A stretch of DNA of 64,000 nucleotides, from contig NZ_RBXT01000001.1 in the NCBI RefSeq assembly GCF_003635045.1, positions 3,100,001-3,164,000 on the forward strand. The letters run 5' to 3'. The notes under the pieces were generated by a model. That model was given only the letters and a program-made list of their open reading frames with translations. It was not told where the DNA came from and made no database searches. The DNA is from Terracoccus luteus. Lineage in GTDB: Bacteria; Actinomycetota; Actinomycetes; Actinomycetales; Dermatophilaceae. The translations under genes were made by a program, and so were the position numbers. This document shows positions 33,733-41,855 of this stretch, in pieces. Position 1 is the stretch's first letter. Each line of letters opens with the position of its first letter.

Positions 33733-34545
33733 TCAGCGGGCGGCGTCCTTGCGGGCGCGCCGCTGCGCGAGCAGCCGGGTGACGGTCTCGCACGCCTCCT
33801 GGCTGACCGCGGCGACGAGACCGCCGGTCTCGTTGTCCCGCGGCTCGTAGGGCCGCCCGGCCGACGTGCACACGGCTCCCCCGACCTCACGCAGCATGAG
33901 CGTGCCCGGCACGTGGTCCCACGGCGCGGCGCTGCGGTAGACGACGAAGTCGGCCTCACCTTCGACGAGCTTGGGGTAGTCGATGCCGCACGACACCCAC
34001 GTCAGCTGCAGGGGCGGCAGGTCGCCGAGCGACGTGCCGATCCACGAGCGGCGCGACGTGTGCCCGCGCAACCCGGCGAGGTCGACCGGGCCAGACGCGG
34101 CGAGGTCAGGCACCCGCTCACCGTTGCGGTACACCCCGGCGCCGCGCTCGGCGACGTAGGCCAGCTCGTGCTGCGGCTGCCAGATCCACGCGCGCACGGT
34201 CTCGCCGCCGACCGTCTCGGCCACCATGACGGCGTGGTCGCGCGAGCCGTGGACGAAGTTCTTCGTGCCGTCGACCGGGTCGACCGTGAAGGCGTGCTCG
34301 GCCGCGATGTACCGCTGCATGAGCGAGCGGTCGGCCGAGTGCGTCTCCTCGCCGAGCACGACGGCGTCGGGGTAGGCGGCGTTGAGGGCCGCGGTGATGA
34401 GCACCTCGGCCTCGCGGTCGGCGTCCGTGACGAGGTCACCGGGGGCCTTCTCGTGCACCTCACCCGACTGGAGCGACCGGAACCGCGGGTTGATCACCTG
34501 CTCCGCGACGTCCTGCAGCAGGGTCAGCACCTCGTCCGTCTCCAC
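33733..34545 (-). CDS. Inositol monophosphatase-family protein
   Basis: The 270-residue Mg-dependent phosphatase has GEE (65-67), DPVDGTKNF (89-97) and the C-terminal WDHVPGTLMLREVGG metal-binding motif. In actinobacteria this family includes inositol monophosphatase, histidinol-phosphatase HisN and 3'-phosphoadenosine phosphatase CysQ; context does not decide. A separate minus-strand gene lies 44 bp upstream of its end-to-start boundary, possibly co-transcribed. Confidence 0.88.
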   Translation of the reverse strand: METDEVLTLLQDVAEQVINPRFRSLQSGEVHEKAPGDLVTDADREAEVLITAALNAAYPDAVVLGEETHSADRSLMQRYIAAEHAFTVDPVDGTKNFVHGSRDHAVMVAETVGGETVRAWIWQPQHELAYVAERGAGVYRNGERVPDLAASGPVDLAGLRGHTSRRSWIGTSLGDLPPLQLTWVSCGIDYPKLVEGEADFVVYRSAAPWDHVPGTLMLREVGGAVCTSAGRPYEPRDNETGGLVAAVSQEACETVTRLLAQRRARKDAAR

Positions 34546-34589
34546 GCCCCAACGCTAGTGGGTGCGGCCGCCGCCGCCGGGGCCGCCCG

Positions 34590-36212
34590 TCACGGCTCCC
34601 CCGCCGGCGGCCGGATGTGCTCGGGCAGGTCCAGCCAGTAGTCGAGGATGCCGGCCAGCTCGGCCCCGTACTCGTGATCGGTGAGCAGCGGGCTGTTCCG
34701 GATGCCGGCCATGAGGTCGAAGCGGCCGCGCATGCCGAGGGCGTAGGCGAAGCCGTGCACCCGCAGCACCGCGTCGGGGGTCGCGCCGGTGCGGGCGCCG
34801 AGGCGTCGGGTGTCGTCGGGGATGCCGCGCAGGGCGGTGAAGATGCCGAGCGCGAGGCGACGGTCCGCGTCGACGGCCTGACCGGCATCCCGGTCGGTGA
34901 TGTTGCCCAGCACCGTGGCCGCCTCTGCGGCGAGCGCGGCCGGGCGCGTCGGGTCGAGGGCGAGGTCGACGAGCAGCGGGGCGTCCTCGGACTGGACGAG
35001 CCACGACAGCACGGCGAGCGTCTCCAGCGCGGCGACGTCGTCGTCGGCAGCGAGCGCTTCACGAAGCTGCTGCGCCTGGGCCCGGCCGACCCAGTGTCCC
35101 TGCGGCACGAGCATGAGCACGCTGAGGGCCATGCCGCGGTCGTGCTCGTCGGTCGAGCCCAGAGCGGTGTCGACGAGCAGCTGGAGCTCGGGCTCGTCCC
35201 AGGTGTCGGCGACACCGGCATCCATGTGCGCACGCACCCCGCGCTTCATGCGCGCGAGCGTGTCGCGGTCGACCGCCCTGCCCGACAAGAGGATCGACGC
35301 CGCGGCCCGCTGGTCCTCCAGGCTCAGGGCCGTGGCGAGCTGGACGCCGACGTCGCTCGCGACGGAGCGGATGACGTTCGCCGCACCGCGCTGGACGCGG
35401 TACGGCAGCGACGTGTCGCGCACGAGGCGCAGCGCGGAGGGCACGACGTCGCGCAGGTACTGCGGCGGCAGCCGACGCCCTCGCGCCAGGGTCGTGAGGG
35501 CGAAGAGGCAGGCGCGCAGGGCGTGGTCGTTCGCCGGCTCGCGCAGCTGTTCGGCAAGGATGCCGAGGGCCTGGGGCTCGTCGGTGAACTGCAGCAGCGT
35601 GAGGGTGTCGTTGAAGAACTGCGAGCCGGGGTCGTCGATGACCGACCGCACGAACCGCGCGACGATCTGGCCGCTGCGCGGGTGGCCGGCCAGCCGCGCC
35701 GCGGCCTCGTCGCGCAGCAGGTACTCGACGTCGAGGTTGACGACGCACTCGGCGACGAGCCTGCGCAGCATCGCCTCCCAGTCGCGGTCGCGCACGAGCG
35801 GGTGGGGCATGCGACCGAGGTCGTCGGTGAGCAGGTCCCAGTCCGCGCCGGTCATGCGCTCGGTGGAGAGCGCCTTCTCGAGCAGCTCGAGTGTCTCGGC
35901 CACCGGCCGCGCCTCGGGGGGTCGGAGCACCGCCTGCTGCCGCACCGGCTGCCGCCAGCGCGCGAGATGGTCGACGGCGCAGGTGAGCTGGCCGTGCGGC
36001 AGGCCGAGGAGGAACTCGTAGCGACGGACGTTCCAGTACGTGAGGTCGGAGGCGGCCTCCTCCCACCGCTTCACCGTCGAGGTGTGGTGCGGCGCGTAGC
36101 CGACGCCGTCGGGGTCGACGCCGCCGCGACCGACCGCGGCCATGCTGACGGCCGGTCGGGCGGCGCGTCGCGCGCTGCGCACCACCCACGCCGCCTCGCG
36201 TTTGAGGCTCAT
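34590..36212 (-). CDS. Hypothetical helical-repeat (HEAT-like) protein
   Basis: The 540-residue protein is almost entirely alpha-helical with irregular repeating units such as DHALRACLFALTTLARG, PYRVQRGAANVIRSVASD and AALAAEAATVLGNITD, which suggest an ARM/HEAT-like solenoid. I do not recognise the family. An opening basic stretch (SLKREAAWVVRSARRAARPA) could bind nucleic acid or membrane. It lies just upstream of the IMPase gene in the same direction. Confidence 0.7.
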   Translation of the reverse strand: MSLKREAAWVVRSARRAARPAVSMAAVGRGGVDPDGVGYAPHHTSTVKRWEEAASDLTYWNVRRYEFLLGLPHGQLTCAVDHLARWRQPVRQQAVLRPPEARPVAETLELLEKALSTERMTGADWDLLTDDLGRMPHPLVRDRDWEAMLRRLVAECVVNLDVEYLLRDEAAARLAGHPRSGQIVARFVRSVIDDPGSQFFNDTLTLLQFTDEPQALGILAEQLREPANDHALRACLFALTTLARGRRLPPQYLRDVVPSALRLVRDTSLPYRVQRGAANVIRSVASDVGVQLATALSLEDQRAAASILLSGRAVDRDTLARMKRGVRAHMDAGVADTWDEPELQLLVDTALGSTDEHDRGMALSVLMLVPQGHWVGRAQAQQLREALAADDDVAALETLAVLSWLVQSEDAPLLVDLALDPTRPAALAAEAATVLGNITDRDAGQAVDADRRLALGIFTALRGIPDDTRRLGARTGATPDAVLRVHGFAYALGMRGRFDLMAGIRNSPLLTDHEYGAELAGILDYWLDLPEHIRPPAGEP

Positions 36213-36359
36213 CGGATCCCCCTCCGACCCGGGGCCCGTCGTCGACGCCCCGTCCGCACAACCTACCCAGCGCCCCCGCGCCGTCGACGGGCCACGTCGA
36301 CCCGCCTCCGACGCTTACCCGGTGGCGACCACACCGACGCGGTTGGCAGGGTGGTGACC

Positions 36360-37577
36360 ATGTCACGACCTGAGCTGCCCGCCGCCGCCGTCGACGCCCC
36401 CCGCACCGACGACACCCACGTCGACCACGCCGCTGCGAGCGTCGCGCCCGTGCTCACCGACGGAGTCGTCACCCTGCGGGCACACGACCTCGGCGACGTC
36501 GACGCGCTGCTCGAGCAGTGCACCGACCCCGAGATGCTCCGGTTCACGACGGTGCCGCACGGCTACACGCGCGAGATGGCCGTCGACCGAGTCGCCCAGG
36601 TCAGGGCCGACTGGCAGCAACCGGGCGCCGACCGCTCGTGGGCGATCGCGTGGACGCCCGAGGGCGGCAGCCCTCGTTACGCCGGCACCATCGACCTGCG
36701 ACCCGGGGAGTCGCCCGCGACGGCATCCCTCGGCTTCGCCCTTCACTCCGCCGCGCGCGGGCACGGTCTCATGGCGCGCGCGGTGCGGCTCGTGGCGCGC
36801 CTCGCCTTCGACACCCGGCCGTGGGGCGTGCCGGTGACCCGGCTGCACTGGCGCGCGGTCGTCGGCAACTGGGGCTCGCGCCGGGTGGCGTGGGCGTGCG
36901 GCTTCACCTTCCACGGGTCCCTGCCGCAGACGCACGTCGACCCGGCCGACCGCACGGGGCCCGCCCTCGACGCGTGGCACGCGAGCCTCGGGCCCGACGA
37001 CGCGCTCGCCCCGGGCGCACCGTGGGTCGTGCCCCCGGTGCTCGACGGCGACGGCATCCGGCTGCGCCCGTGGCGTGGCGACGACGGGGCCGCGCTCGAG
37101 CCGCGTGACGACGACCCGCAGCACTGGATGCCGGGTCGCTCGGTGCTCAGCGCCGCGACCTTCGCGACGTGGCTGACGGTGCGCCGCGAGCGCATGTCGC
37201 TCGGGCAGGCGGTCGAGTGGTGCGTCGCCGACGCGTCGACCGACCGGGCCCTGGGCTCGGTGGTGCTGTTCTCGCGCGACGGGGCGATCGGCGACACGGC
37301 CGAGCTCGGCTACCAGCTCAACCCTGGTGCGCGCGGTCGTGGGGTGGCCACGGAGGCGGCGCGCCTCGCGGTCGCCTACGCCCTGCGGCCGGCCGGCGAC
37401 GGGGGTCTCGGCTGCGGCCGGCTCGTCGCCGAGACGGCGGCCGACAACGCGGCGAGCAACCGGGTGCTCGAGTCGGCCGGGTTCACGGTGTTCGGCCGCG
37501 AGCGCAAGGTCGACCGGCTGGCCGACGGCTCGTGGGGCGACGGGTTGCACTGGGAGCTGGTGCCGCCGACGCGCTGA
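36360..37577 (+). CDS. Tandem GNAT acetyltransferase (two domains)
   Basis: The 405-residue protein contains two RimJ/RimL-type N-acetyltransferase domains: ~30-195 (VVTLRAHDLGDVDALLEQ ... TASLGFALHSAARGHGLM) and ~220-405 (IRLRPWRGDDGAALEPR ... AELGYQLNPGARGRGVATEA, then NAASNRVLESAGF). The acetyl-CoA loop is better kept in the second domain (GARGRGVAT) than in the first (SAARGHGLMA). Substrate unknown; ribosomal or antibiotic amines are possible. It diverges from the HEAT-like gene. Confidence 0.85.
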   Translation: MSRPELPAAAVDAPRTDDTHVDHAAASVAPVLTDGVVTLRAHDLGDVDALLEQCTDPEMLRFTTVPHGYTREMAVDRVAQVRADWQQPGADRSWAIAWTPEGGSPRYAGTIDLRPGESPATASLGFALHSAARGHGLMARAVRLVARLAFDTRPWGVPVTRLHWRAVVGNWGSRRVAWACGFTFHGSLPQTHVDPADRTGPALDAWHASLGPDDALAPGAPWVVPPVLDGDGIRLRPWRGDDGAALEPRDDDPQHWMPGRSVLSAATFATWLTVRRERMSLGQAVEWCVADASTDRALGSVVLFSRDGAIGDTAELGYQLNPGARGRGVATEAARLAVAYALRPAGDGGLGCGRLVAETAADNAASNRVLESAGFTVFGRERKVDRLADGSWGDGLHWELVPPTR

Positions 37578-38039
37578 CGTGACGTTCGGGACGCAGGGGT
37601 GAGGACCCCGGGCGGTCGACCCCACGACCGCCCGGACTGCTCCCCCTCTGGTTCGGCCGTCGGCGAGGGGGCTGCCTTGTGCCGGTCGGCTCTTCCGACA
37701 GAGCGACCAGTCGCACCGCAGCAGCGGCGCCATCCCCATGTCACACGGCCCCTCGCCGACGACCGGAGACCAGTGTCGGTGAGGCGGTCGTCGTGACAGG
37801 GGGGCGTTGCGGCATTGGTTGAACGATGCAACGCCTCGGTTCGCACGGGGGTTTGGCCGCGGTTCGGCCGGGGGTTCGGCCGGTGGCTCGGCTGGGTCGG
37901 GCCGACGGCTCGGGGGCGGTTCGGGGTCGGGTCGGGGTCGACCCCGGTTGCGGGCGGGTGGCCGCCCCGAGCACTCTGGTGGCAGCGGAGAGCCCCGGCC
38001 CGTGAGCCGTCACGGGCGCTCGACGACGAAGGAGCGGAC
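37578..38039. other. Non-coding stretch with terminator and G-rich leader
   Basis: 462 bp without a convincing gene. After a hairpin (37608-37635) come ~150 bp of ordinary sequence, then 37850-37960, a G-rich low-complexity tract with repeated GGTTCGGCCGG/GGTTCGGGGTCGG-like units just upstream of the MT0933-like gene. The tract could be a structured 5' leader. Confidence 0.5.
37608..37635 (+). terminator. Hairpin terminator after GNAT gene
   Basis: CCGGGCGGTCG and CGACCGCCCGG form a perfect 11-bp stem with a 6-base loop, 31 bases after the stop codon. Confidence 0.7.
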
Positions 38040-38453
38040 GTGTCGTTCGGAGACCAGATGAAGCGCAAGGCCGACGAGGTGCACCTGCAGGAGAAGGCGC
38101 GTGACCTCGGCGACGCGGTGACCGACGTCGTCAAGGCGGCCGTCGGCATGGTGGCGGGCTACGCGGCGGAGAACCGCGAGAAGCTCGACGCGCAGCTCGA
38201 CAAGGCCGGCGCGACCGTCGACGAGAAGACCGGCGGCAAGCACGCCGAGACGGTCGACAAGGTGCGGGCGTCGGTCGACCGCGGCCTGGACAAGCTCGTC
38301 GAGACCGGCGACCGGGTCGCGGCCGAAGGCCGGGACATGACGACCGGGCGGCCCGCCTCGGAGGTCCCCCGCACGGCCGGCTCGCCGGGCGACGTGCCCG
38401 ACGACCGGCACTCCGCCTTCGACGACGACGCGCCGGCAGGCAGCCCCAGCTGA
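38040..38453 (+). CDS. MT0933/Rv0909-type antitoxin-family small protein
   Basis: The 137-residue hydrophilic protein has the pattern of the MT0933 antitoxin-like family: charged helical N-terminus (FGDQMKRKADEVHLQEKA), then LDKAGATVDEKTGGKHAETVDKVRASVDRGLDKL. The last ~40 residues look disordered. GTG 38040 follows AAGGAG. In Mycobacterium the relative Rv0909 is next to a toxin; no toxin gene is adjacent here, so an antitoxin role is doubtful. A CsbD-like stress role is an alternative. Confidence 0.65.
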   Translation: MSFGDQMKRKADEVHLQEKARDLGDAVTDVVKAAVGMVAGYAAENREKLDAQLDKAGATVDEKTGGKHAETVDKVRASVDRGLDKLVETGDRVAAEGRDMTTGRPASEVPRTAGSPGDVPDDRHSAFDDDAPAGSPS

Positions 38454-38483
38454 CACCGTGGCCGTCGGTCGGCACGGGTCACG

Positions 38484-38516
38484 GACCGCCCGTCACCCGC
38501 CGGGTGGCGGGCGGTC
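38484..38516. terminator. Bidirectional hairpin between MT0933-like and DUF4097 genes
   Basis: GACCGCCCGTCACCCG pairs with CGGGTGGCGGGCGGTC (16 bp, one mismatch) with a one-base nominal loop, ending on the stop codon of the convergent DUF4097 gene. Confidence 0.7.
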
Positions 38517-39438
38517 ACTGTTCGAGGGTGATGTCGCCCGAGGTCGTTGTGACCGACAGCAGGCGGGGGCTCGAGGGGACGTCGAGGATGCCCTGGTCGT
38601 AGTCGCCCGACGTCGACTCCAGCCTGACCCGGTAGGGCACGTCCTGCGGGACCGTGACGTCGACGTCGCCCGAGGTCGTGTCGACCTTGAGCTGACTTGA
38701 GGCGGACCTCGTGTCGAGCTCGACCTCGCCGCTCGTCGTCGTGATGTCGGCACTGGCCGCGGACAATGAATTGCCGGTCACGTCCCCCGAGGTCGTCTTG
38801 ACCGACACGGCACCGGTCTGACCCCTCACCTCGACGTCTCCGGAGGCCGTCCTGACCGTCACCGCGGTGCCGATCGGAACGGTCACGGTGTAGTCCGTGT
38901 CGCAGCCCGCGCCCCCCTGGCGGCACGCATTGCCCAGCTCGAGCGAACCCGCGTCGACTGCCGGTAGCCGCTCGGCCGGCCCGCCGGAGAAGCGACGCTC
39001 GACCTGCACGACGCCCGCCTCTCCGTCAGCGCGGACGTCGACGTCACCGGAGGTGGTCGTCACGATGAGGGCGCGGACGTCACCGGTCACCGAGCCACGG
39101 ACGGACTCCGAGCGGAACATGGAGCCGGCATTCGCCGCCGTGGCGATCCCTCCCGCACCGAGGGCCGCGATGGCGAGCCACGCGACGCCGCGTCGACGGC
39201 GCCGCACCGGGTAGTCGGGGTCGGGGTCCTGCAGCTCGACCGGCGTCGGAGCGTGCGGCGGCGGCATCGCCGGTCGGCCGGTGCCGGGGACCTCGTCGCC
39301 GTGCACCTTGTCGTCCGGCACCGGCGGGCGCGGCGGCAGGGTCGGGTGCCGGCCGAAGAACTGCGGCTGCTCGTCCGTGGGCGGCCGGCCCGTGTCGGGG
39401 CGTGTCTCACCGCCCGACTGGTCGCGACCGCCCTCCAT
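38515..39438 (-). CDS. Membrane protein with DUF4097 beta-repeat domain
   Basis: The 307-residue protein has a ~75-residue Pro/Gly/Asp-rich cytoplasmic N-terminus, an RRRRRG stop-transfer, one membrane segment (VAWLAIAALGAGGIATAA, ~84-101) and an external DUF4097 domain. The domain is built of repeated TTSGDV units (six or more: VTTTSGDVDVRADG, VRTASGDVEVRG, VKTTSGDVTGNS, ITTTSGEVELDT, VDTTSGDVDVTV, VTTTSGDITLEQ), each giving one strand turn of a beta-helix. It is probably an adhesin-like or envelope protein of unknown function. Confidence 0.8.
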   Translation of the reverse strand: MEGGRDQSGGETRPDTGRPPTDEQPQFFGRHPTLPPRPPVPDDKVHGDEVPGTGRPAMPPPHAPTPVELQDPDPDYPVRRRRRGVAWLAIAALGAGGIATAANAGSMFRSESVRGSVTGDVRALIVTTTSGDVDVRADGEAGVVQVERRFSGGPAERLPAVDAGSLELGNACRQGGAGCDTDYTVTVPIGTAVTVRTASGDVEVRGQTGAVSVKTTSGDVTGNSLSAASADITTTSGEVELDTRSASSQLKVDTTSGDVDVTVPQDVPYRVRLESTSGDYDQGILDVPSSPRLLSVTTTSGDITLEQ

Positions 39439-39578
39439 GACAGGAACGTACCTGCCGAGGGGCCACAGACCGAGCCCCACGACCGGTGGATGCGGCCGCC
39501 GAGCCGCGACCACCGTCGGCGCCCGCGGTTAGTCTCGAGGTGACGGACGAGCAGCACGACGCCGGGTGAGGAGCCGCA

Positions 39579-40040
39579 GTGCGACGACCGGGAACGACGC
39601 GCGCGTCGACCACGCGCCTGCTCAGGCCGGCCCTGCTCGGCGCCCGGGTGCTGTTGCTCGTTGCCGCCGTCGTGCTCATGCACTCGCTCGGCGTCGGACA
39701 CGGGCCGGGGACGCACGACCTGCATGCCGCCGGCGCCCCCCACACGTCGACCACGGTGCCCGCGGACGGCCACCACCCGGCATCCGACGTCGTGGCGCCC
39801 ACCGCCCCGGCGACACCCACGGCGGAGGCGGCCGGGTCGCTCGGACACGCGATGGCGGCGATGTGCCTCGCGGTGCTGCTGCTGCCTCTGCTGCTGCGCC
39901 GGCCGAGGGTCCGGCGCCTCGCGCACAGGCTGGCCCGGCTGATGCCGGCCCGTCTGCTCCGGCCGGTCGGAGTCGGCACCGGGCGGTCGCCGCCGCCGAG
40001 GCCACCGCTGCGGCTGACCCTCTGCGTGCTGCGGACCTGA
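39579..40040 (+). CDS. DUF6153 family membrane protein
   Basis: The 153-residue protein has a first membrane segment with the DUF6153 mark VVLMHSLGVGHG, a His/Pro-rich loop (HDLHAAGAPHTS, DGHHPASD), and a second segment (AMAAMCLAVLLLPLLLRR). In actinobacteria this family is regularly found beside DUF305 proteins, as here, and is suspected to act in copper handling. The His-rich loop fits metal binding. GTG start 39579 follows GAGGAG. Confidence 0.8.
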   Translation: MRRPGTTRASTTRLLRPALLGARVLLLVAAVVLMHSLGVGHGPGTHDLHAAGAPHTSTTVPADGHHPASDVVAPTAPATPTAEAAGSLGHAMAAMCLAVLLLPLLLRRPRVRRLAHRLARLMPARLLRPVGVGTGRSPPPRPPLRLTLCVLRT

Positions 40041-40113
40041 GAGGGCTCGTCGGCGCGCCCGGACACGGGCGCGCCCTCCGACCCACACCACTTCGCACTC
40101 CAGAGGACCCACC

Positions 40114-40845
40114 ATGAAGCACACGCACCACCGCCCGACCACGCGCGCCCTCACCCTGTCGGGGCTGGCGGTCGCCGCCCTCGCCCTCGGCGCCTGCGGG
40201 TCGGCAGACCACGGCAGCGACCACGGCTCCCTGCCCGGCATGGGCGCGGCACCGTCCGCCTCGGCGACCGCCGGGACCCAGGCGGGGACGCAGACCGGGA
40301 CGGACGCGACGTCGGCGCACAACGACGCCGACGCCACCTTCGCCTCGATGATGATCCCCCACCACGAGCAGGCCGTGACGATGTCGGAGATGGCGGCCAA
40401 GTCGGCCTCCAGCGCCGACGTCACGCAGCTCGCGTCGCAGATCGGGGCGGCCCAAGGTCCCGAGATCGAGACGATGCGCGGCTGGCTCACCGCGTGGGAC
40501 GTCTTACCGACGGACGACTCGGAGATGAACGGGATGACGAACTCCGACGGGTCGACGGCGACCGGCCACGAGGGCCACGACATGGGTTCGGACGGCTCGA
40601 TGGGCGACATGCCCGGCATGATGAGCGCAGACGAGATGACGGCCCTCGGCCGGGCCGCCGGCACCGACTTCGACCGGATGTGGCTCGAGATGATGGTGAA
40701 GCACCACGAGGGCGCGGTCGAGATGGCGCGCACCGAGACCACCGACGGGCAGAACGCCGACGCCACGGCGCTGGCGCAGCAGATCATCACGTCGCAGACG
40801 GCCGAGATCACGCGGATGAAGGCGCTGCTGACCCGGGTGGGATGA
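40114..40845 (+). CDS. DUF305 lipoprotein (copper-associated)
   Basis: The 243-residue protein has a lipoprotein signal (VAALALGACGS, Cys28) and two DUF305 halves: ATFASMMIPHHEQAVTMSEMA and FDRMWLEMMVKHHEGAVEMA. They are separated by a Met/His/Asp-rich loop (GHEGHDMGSDGSMGDMPG) likely to bind metal. DUF305 proteins bind copper with such HH/M motifs. It follows DUF6153 by 73 bp and ends before a strong hairpin. Role: extracytoplasmic copper buffering (inference). Confidence 0.88.
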   Translation: MKHTHHRPTTRALTLSGLAVAALALGACGSADHGSDHGSLPGMGAAPSASATAGTQAGTQTGTDATSAHNDADATFASMMIPHHEQAVTMSEMAAKSASSADVTQLASQIGAAQGPEIETMRGWLTAWDVLPTDDSEMNGMTNSDGSTATGHEGHDMGSDGSMGDMPGMMSADEMTALGRAAGTDFDRMWLEMMVKHHEGAVEMARTETTDGQNADATALAQQIITSQTAEITRMKALLTRVG

Positions 40846-40912
40846 CCACCCTCGACACCGTCGAGAACGTCGAGACCGACCGACCGGCCGAGACCCGGCC
40901 CGGTCGGGCCAG

Positions 40913-40948
40913 GTGAGTCGGCGCCCGCCACGGCGGGCGCCGGCTCAC
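40913..40948. terminator. Bidirectional 17-bp hairpin
   Basis: GTGAGTCGGCGCCCGCC pairs with GGCGGGCGCCGGCTCAC (one mismatch) around a two-base loop, between the convergent DUF305 and PAS-ANTAR genes; the minus-strand stop codon is directly adjacent at 40949. Confidence 0.85.
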
Positions 40949-41635
40949 CTACGAGACGACGACCGCGGCATCCAGCATCTGCAGCAACGTCACGCTGCTC
41001 TCGCGCTTCTGGCCCATCTGCTCGACGACGCGCTGCGCGATCGTGGCCAGCTTGAGGTTGCTGGCCTGGGAGTAGCGGGCGAGGATCGCGAACGAGGCGG
41101 CGTCGTCGAGGCCGTAGCTCAGCATGAGCGCGCCCTTGACCTGCTCGATGGCGGCGCGGCTGCGCGTGGCCGACTGCACGGCCTCGGTCGCGGCGAGGCG
41201 CACCTGCTCGGTGACGTCGAACGCGAGGCCCCGCAACGTGACGGGGTTGCCCGCGGTGTCCTTCTCGACGTCGCCGATGAACGAGATCGAGCGGATGTGC
41301 CCGGCGTCGTCGCGGAAGCGGTACTGCCCCGACAGGCCGACGGCGTTGTCGATCGCAGCCTGCAGCTCGGTCGCGATGCGGTCGCGGTCGTCGGGCAGCA
41401 TCCTCGAGAAGATGAGCTCGTACGGGTCCCCGCCGTCGTTGGTCAGGCCGAGCACCCGGTAGGTGGACTCGTCCCAGTGCCACGTCTGGGTGGCGTAGTC
41501 GTACGTGGCCTCGCCGAACGACTCGGCAAGGGCCTTGGCGGCCTCGACGGTCACCTTCTCGCCGAGCACGTTGGCGCTGGCGGCTGCGTCCCGGATCTGG
41601 CGGAACGTCTGAGGGGCTCCGAACTGGGAGCTCAC
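40949..41635 (-). CDS. PAS and ANTAR domain protein
   Basis: The 228-residue protein has a PAS domain (~30-150: TYDYATQTWHWDESTYRVLGL, GQYRFRDDAGHIRSISFIG) and a C-terminal ANTAR RNA-binding domain (SRAAIEQVKGALMLSYGLDDAASFAIL...). ANTAR proteins act as antiterminators by binding paired hairpins; the PAS part is the likely sensor. The target is unknown. GTG 41635 follows GAGAGG. An in-frame upstream start at 41683 adds 16 residues of doubtful sequence. Confidence 0.88.
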   Translation of the reverse strand: MSSQFGAPQTFRQIRDAAASANVLGEKVTVEAAKALAESFGEATYDYATQTWHWDESTYRVLGLTNDGGDPYELIFSRMLPDDRDRIATELQAAIDNAVGLSGQYRFRDDAGHIRSISFIGDVEKDTAGNPVTLRGLAFDVTEQVRLAATEAVQSATRSRAAIEQVKGALMLSYGLDDAASFAILARYSQASNLKLATIAQRVVEQMGQKRESSVTLLQMLDAAVVVS

Positions 41636-41855
41636 CTCACGACCTCTCGGGTCACCTCTGTCATCACACGCAGAGAATGCCATGAGATCGCGCCCGCGTG
41701 TGAGTTGAAGGTTTTACTACTCGTCATTGCAGCGGGGCGCGTGACCAAGGCCACGAGCCCGCGGCGCTCGACGGGTGTTTTCGGCTGTCTTCTGCCGCCA
41801 GGTCGCCTGAGGACGCGTCGCGCACGGGACGCCCCCGACAGGGCATCATCGGCGC

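Noticed and set aside
34617-36359. Very long plus-strand frame leading into the double GNAT gene
   Set aside because: It is antisense to the HEAT-like gene and open only because of GC bias; the GNAT homology begins after 36360.
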